A DNA stretch of 17,749 nt from JBLHUT01 sp047629975 (GTDB taxonomy: Bacteria; Pseudomonadota; Alphaproteobacteria; Rhodobacterales; Rhodobacteraceae), in assembly GCA_047629975.1 (NCBI GenBank), contig JBLHUT010000037.1:1-17749 (forward strand). The letters are read 5' to 3'. The notes below the pieces were generated by a model. The model was not told the origin of the DNA, did no database searches, and was given only the letters and a program-made list of their open reading frames with translations. Position numbers and translations under genes: made by a program. How positions within the stretch are numbered: position 1 is the first letter of the stretch; each line of letters begins with the position of its first letter. Shown one piece after another: positions 15,186 to 17,749 of this stretch.

Positions 15186-15199
15186 GTTTAGCGCTAACA
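15186..15199. promoter_or_regulatory. LacI-type operator-like palindrome upstream of pyk
   Basis: TTAGCGCTAA (15188-15197) is a perfect ten-base palindrome. The 14 bases at 15186-15199 match 12 of 14 positions of the TGTTAGCGCTAACA type of operator known for LacI-family sugar-acid regulators such as GntR. It lies 31 bases upstream of the pyk TTG, where a bound repressor could block transcription. In Rhodobacter a LacI-family regulator (CceR) controls central carbon genes; whether this is its site was not checked. Confidence 0.45.
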
Positions 15200-15229
15200 G
15201 ACAGATGAATTCTTGCACGGAGAAGTATT

Positions 15230-16672
15230 TTGAAACGCAACCGCAATGTAAAAATCGTGGCGACCCTCGGTCCCGCTTCGAGCGATTATAAGATGATCCG
15301 CGCCTTGTACGAGGCCGGTGTCGATGTTTTCAGGCTGAACATGAGCCACGGAACCCACCCGGAAGTCGCCGCGCGCCACGCGATCATCCGTCAGGTCGAA
15401 GCAGATGTGGATCGCCCGATCTGTATTCTTGCCGACCTTCAGGGCCCCAAGCTTAGGGTTGGTACGTTCGCCGACGGGCCGCAGGATCTGGTCGAGGGGG
15501 CCTCGTTCAGGGTCGATCTGGAAGACAAGCCTGGCGATATCAACCGTGTCACCCTTCCGCACCCCGAGATTTTCGCGGCGTTGAAGGTCGGGTCTTCCTT
15601 GTTGGTAAATGACGGGAAAATCCGCCTGAAGGTGACACAGTGCGGTGCCGATTACGCCGATTGCGAAGTCATGGCCGGCGGCGCGATCAGTGATCGCAAG
15701 GGCGTGAATGTGCCCGATGTCGTGCTTCCTCTTGCGGCGTTGTCCGAAAAGGACCGTGCCGATCTGGAGTTTGTCTGCGAGTTGGGCGTGGAATGGCTGG
15801 CGTTGTCATTTGTGCAGCGTGCGGCCGACGTCGAAGAGGGCAGGGCGCTTGCGCGCGGGCGTGCCGCGATCATGTCCAAGATCGAGAAACCCGCCGCGGT
15901 CGAAGCCTATGAAGAGATCCTTGCCGCGTCTGATGGTATCATGGTGGCCCGCGGTGATCTGGGGGTTGAATTGCCCGTTCAGAAATTGCCGCCGATCCAG
16001 AAGCGCCTTATCCGCGGGGCGCGCCGTGTGGCCAAGCCGGTGATTGTCGCGACGCAGATGCTTGAGTCGATGATCGAGAGCCCTGTTCCGACCCGTGCCG
16101 AGGTGTCCGACGTGGCGACCGCGATCTATGAAGGCACCGATGCTGTGATGCTCAGTGCCGAAAGCGCCGCGGGCGCGTTTCCCGTAGAAGCCGTGGCAAC
16201 GATGGATGCCGTTGCCGTCGAGGTCGAAAGCGACCCGACCTACCGCGCTGTAATCGAGGCCAGCCGAAGTGCCGAGCGCACAAGTGTGTCGGACGGAATC
16301 GTGGCCGCCGCCCGCGAAATCGCAGAGACCACGCAGGTCGCCGCGATCTGTTGCTTTACCCATTCGGGAACAACGGCGGCAATGGTGTCGCGCGAACGTC
16401 CGCGCGTGCCGATTATCGCTCTGACACCTCTCGTCAAAACAGCCCGCCGGCTGAGCTTGCACTGGGGGACGAATTGTTTTGTCACCGAAGAGGTCGACCG
16501 GTTCAAGTTTGCGGTTGTGAATGCGGCCCGTGTCGCGCTCAAGGCCGGATATGCGACTGAAAAAGATCAAATTATCGTCACAGCAGGTGTGCCGTTCAAC
16601 GTGCCCGGCACGACAAACATCCTGCGGGTTGCACCCTGCGAAGAGCGGTTGATCTTTAACACCGACCCGTAA
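15230..16672 (+). CDS. pyk: Pyruvate kinase
   Basis: The 480-residue protein carries the core pyruvate kinase domains: FRLNMSHG (34-41), SKIEKPAAVE (216-225) with Lys217 and Glu219, MVARGDLGVELP (238-249) with Asp243, and ATQMLESM (274-281). It converts phosphoenolpyruvate and ADP to pyruvate and ATP. The segment DLQGPKLRV (69-77) has Leu70, Gln71, Lys74 and Val77 where potassium-dependent enzymes have Thr, Lys, Glu and Thr, so it belongs to the potassium-independent type. The start is a TTG at 15230, supported by GGAG seven bases upstream (15219-15222) and by family alignment; no in-frame ATG fits. There is no extra C-terminal PEP-utilising domain. A LacI-type palindrome lies just upstream, and terminator hairpins follow the stop. 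Confidence 0.96.
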   Translation: MKRNRNVKIVATLGPASSDYKMIRALYEAGVDVFRLNMSHGTHPEVAARHAIIRQVEADVDRPICILADLQGPKLRVGTFADGPQDLVEGASFRVDLEDKPGDINRVTLPHPEIFAALKVGSSLLVNDGKIRLKVTQCGADYADCEVMAGGAISDRKGVNVPDVVLPLAALSEKDRADLEFVCELGVEWLALSFVQRAADVEEGRALARGRAAIMSKIEKPAAVEAYEEILAASDGIMVARGDLGVELPVQKLPPIQKRLIRGARRVAKPVIVATQMLESMIESPVPTRAEVSDVATAIYEGTDAVMLSAESAAGAFPVEAVATMDAVAVEVESDPTYRAVIEASRSAERTSVSDGIVAAAREIAETTQVAAICCFTHSGTTAAMVSRERPRVPIIALTPLVKTARRLSLHWGTNCFVTEEVDRFKFAVVNAARVALKAGYATEKDQIIVTAGVPFNVPGTTNILRVAPCEERLIFNTDP

Positions 16673-16688
16673 CCGGGGTCTTTTGTTT
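16664..16688 (+). terminator. Intrinsic terminator overlapping the pyk stop
   Basis: GACCC (16664-16668) pairs with GGGTC (16676-16680), with one extra G-C pair possible inside, and is followed directly by TTTTGTTT. The hairpin includes the pyk TAA codon, so a terminating ribosome would disturb it. A second, stronger hairpin lies 24 bases further on. Confidence 0.55.
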
Positions 16689-16703
16689 GCCAACAATTTC
16701 GAG

Positions 16704-16735
16704 GGGCGTCCGGTTTTGTACCCGGGCGCTCTTTT
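16704..16735 (+). terminator. Second terminator or attenuator hairpin before rpmI
   Basis: GCGTCCGG (16706-16713) pairs with CCGGGCGC (16722-16729), with one G-U pair and about two more outer pairs, around the loop TTTTGTAC. TTTT follows after two bases. It is either a back-up terminator for pyk or an attenuator if rpmI-rplT is also read from upstream. Confidence 0.55.
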
Positions 16736-16746
16736 GCTGCCGTGCC

Positions 16747-16827
16747 GTCTGTCTGGTAAATGCGCCGACCAGATCAGACGTGCACACCAGACGGACAGAT
16801 TTGTTTCCACCAGACGGGCAGATTTGT
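16747..16827 (+). repeat. Tandem 20-base repeat with inverted partner in the rpmI leader
   Basis: CACCAGACGGACAGATTTGT (16785-16804) is repeated at 16808-16827 with a single change (A to G), separated by TTC, giving a 23-base period. An inverted partial copy, GTCTGTCTGG at 16747-16756, can pair over ten bases with CCAGACGGAC of the first copy (one G-U) or CCAGACGGGC of the second (two G-U). The two pairings exclude each other. Function is unknown: possible leader-RNA switch or a set of operator sites. Confidence 0.6.
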
Positions 16828-16869
16828 CGGCCAAATCCGATGGTGCGCGCCCGGTTTTCCAATTTCCGC

Positions 16870-16898
16870 TTGCCATGGTGGTGCGCGCGATCTAAAGC
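16870..16898 (+). promoter_or_regulatory. Possible rpmI-rplT promoter
   Basis: TTGCCA (16870-16875, five of six consensus bases) is followed after 17 bases by TAAAGC (16893-16898, three of six). The predicted start near 16905 would leave a leader of about 70 bases and would place the upstream repeats outside the transcript. Weak call by inspection. Confidence 0.3.
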
Positions 16899-16976
16899 AC
16901 AGGCTCTCAACGCGTGTGCGGGCCGAATGCGGCATGCCTTGCACATGATAACCGATCTCAAACTATGGAGACGAAA

Positions 16977-17177
16977 ATGCCCAAGATGAAGACGAAGTCG
17001 AGCGCGAAAAAGCGCTTTAAGGTAACGGCCACGGGCCGGATCCTTGCTGGTCAGGCTGGCAAACGCCACGGCATGATCAAACGGAGCACCAAGTTCATCC
17101 GCAACGCACGCGGCACCACAACACTGAGCGCTCCTGACGAGAAAATCGTCAAGGGCTACATGCCGTACGCGCGTTAA
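16977..17177 (+). CDS. rpmI: 50S ribosomal protein L35
   Basis: The 66-residue, strongly basic protein begins MPKMKTKSSAKKRFKVTATG and contains RHGMIKRSTKFIRNARGTT, as expected for bL35. It is a late-assembling component of the large ribosomal subunit. The ATG at 16977 matches the family start; an in-frame ATG at 16965 overlaps the GGAG that serves as its ribosome binding site six bases upstream. rplT follows after 11 bases, the standard rpmI-rplT pair. infC, which comes before rpmI in many bacteria, is absent here, as is usual in this group. Confidence 0.97.
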   Translation: MPKMKTKSSAKKRFKVTATGRILAGQAGKRHGMIKRSTKFIRNARGTTTLSAPDEKIVKGYMPYAR

Positions 17178-17188
17178 GGAGAATTTGA

Positions 17189-17554
17189 ATGTCAAGAGTT
17201 AAAGGCGGCGTTGTCACTCACGCCCGGCACAGAAAAGTTGTCAAAGCGGCCAAAGGTTATTACGGCGCGCGGTCCACGAACTTCCGTACTGCAACGCAGG
17301 CGGTCGACAAGGCCAACCAATATGCCACGCGCGACCGTAAGAATCGCAAGCGGACATTCCGTGCGCTGTGGATCCAGCGGATCAACGCAGCCGTGCGCAG
17401 CCACGATGAGGCGCTGACATATTCACGTTTCATCAATGGTATGGCGCTGGCCGGTATCGAAGTAGATCGCAAGGTTCTGGCCGATCTGGCCGTGCACGAG
17501 CCCGAAGCGTTTACAGGAATAGTTGAAAAGGTGAAAGCGGCGCTCGCGGCCTGA
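17189..17554 (+). CDS. rplT: 50S ribosomal protein L20
   Basis: The 121-residue protein is a full-length bL20. It starts MSRVKGGVVTHARHRKVVKAA, with the long basic N-terminal extension that enters 23S rRNA (KGYYGARSTNFRTA, RDRKNRKRTFRALWIQRIN), and has the globular C-terminal domain with YSRFINGMALAGIEVDRKVLADLA. L20 is needed early in 50S assembly and in several bacteria represses its own operon by binding the leader RNA. AAGGAG (17176-17181) overlaps the rpmI stop and lies seven bases before the ATG, so translation of the two is likely coupled. A strong terminator follows. Confidence 0.97.
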   Translation: MSRVKGGVVTHARHRKVVKAAKGYYGARSTNFRTATQAVDKANQYATRDRKNRKRTFRALWIQRINAAVRSHDEALTYSRFINGMALAGIEVDRKVLADLAVHEPEAFTGIVEKVKAALAA

Positions 17555-17575
17555 GCCCGAACACTGTTTTCTCAA

Positions 17576-17610
17576 AAGGCCGCGATCCTGGAAACGGGTC
17601 GCGGCCTTCT
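17576..17610 (+). terminator. Strong intrinsic terminator after rplT
   Basis: AAGGCCGCGA (17576-17585) pairs perfectly with TCGCGGCCTT (17599-17608). Two or three further inner pairs leave the short loop TGGAAAC. The tail TTCTTGTGTT is T-rich. It begins 21 bases after the rplT stop and should end the rpmI-rplT transcript, so pheS probably has its own promoter. Confidence 0.8.
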
Positions 17611-17726
17611 TGTGTTCCGGGGTATTGGCACCGGAAAGTCACAGGGGCGCTGTGTGAGTTTGGCATGGCTTGCACAGACGGCGTCTGCGGAGTAGCAAAC
17701 GGGCGTGGCGCGGACAGGGTGGAACG

Positions 17727-17749
17727 ATGGACGATCTGAAAACAAAGTA
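17727..17749 (+). CDS. pheS: Phenylalanyl-tRNA synthetase alpha subunit, first codons
   Basis: Only seven codons are inside the window, reading MDDLKTK, after which the frame runs off the right edge. This is the usual N-terminus of PheS in Rhodobacterales, and pheS downstream of rplT is the standard order. GGTGGA just before the ATG is a plausible ribosome binding site. The region 17611-17726 between the rplT terminator and this start shows no gene; it contains a small inverted repeat, CAGACG and CGTCTG around one G (17675-17687), of unknown role. Confidence 0.72.

Larger units (their letters stand above)
16673..16976 (+). other. 304-base non-coding leader between pyk and rpmI
   Basis: This stretch has no supported gene. 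From left to right it holds the tail of the pyk terminator, a second terminator-like hairpin (16704-16735), the tandem and inverted CCAGAC repeats (16747-16827), two copies of TGGTGCGCGC (16841-16850 and 16879-16888), a possible promoter (16870-16898) and the rpmI ribosome binding site. In other bacteria the rpmI-rplT leader binds L20 for feedback control; I could not recognise that structure here. Confidence 0.6.

Noticed and set aside
15806..16876. A 356-codon minus-strand frame opposite pyk and its terminator
   Set aside because: Shadow of a GC-rich gene; it would cross the two pyk terminators and has no family features.
17660..17676. Sigma-54-like TTTGGCATGGCTTGCAC upstream of pheS
   Set aside because: GG and GC are separated by eight bases, not the ten required for a -24/-12 promoter.

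Overview
The window looks like a GC-rich alphaproteobacterial chromosome of the Rhodobacterales, most likely the Roseobacter group. This rests on protein similarity recognised by eye (no search was run) and on gene blocks usual for that order: lepB-rnc-era-DUF1491-recO, argD-argF, and pyk near rpmI-rplT-pheS. I see no transposase, integrase, tRNA, rRNA or CRISPR array.

Layout. (1) 1-1337, plus strand: the 3' end of argD and a complete argF, the last steps towards citrulline in arginine synthesis. (2) 1525-9771, minus strand: a tightly packed, probably single, catabolic operon of eight genes. In transcription order these are a type II haloacid dehalogenase-like HAD hydrolase, an alpha/beta hydrolase, a PLP threonine/serine dehydratase-like enzyme, pcaD, pcaB, an MFS transporter, a zinc alcohol dehydrogenase, and an enolase-superfamily (mandelate racemase-like) enzyme. 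Junctions are 1- or 4-base overlaps or gaps of 31-42 bases. (3) 9924-10322, plus strand: a small META/HslJ-type lipoprotein whose stop codon overlaps that of recO. (4) 10319-13804, minus strand: lepB, rnc, era, a DUF1491 gene and recO, in that transcription order, covering protein export, RNA processing, ribosome maturation and recombinational repair. (5) 14025-15087, minus strand: an N-formylglutamate amidohydrolase-family gene and a DUF1244 gene. (6) 15230-17749, plus strand: pyruvate kinase with a TTG start, a 304-base leader with tandem hairpins and repeats, rpmI, rplT, a strong terminator and the first codons of pheS.

The accessory part is the eight-gene operon. It carries two consecutive enzymes of the protocatechuate branch of the beta-ketoadipate pathway (PcaB and PcaD). 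The ring-cleaving dioxygenase PcaHG, the decarboxylase PcaC and the regulator PcaQ, which usually accompany them, are absent from the window. Together with a transporter, a dehydrogenase, a dehydratase and an acid-sugar-dehydratase-like protein with altered active-site positions, this suggests either a dispersed aromatic pathway or an uncharacterised route for a carboxylated lactone or muconate-like compound. The other notable regions are regulatory: the divergent region upstream of pyk, with a CRP-like and a LacI-type palindrome, and the rpmI leader, with a 23-base-period repeat and an inverted partner able to pair with either copy. Everything else is ordinary housekeeping content.
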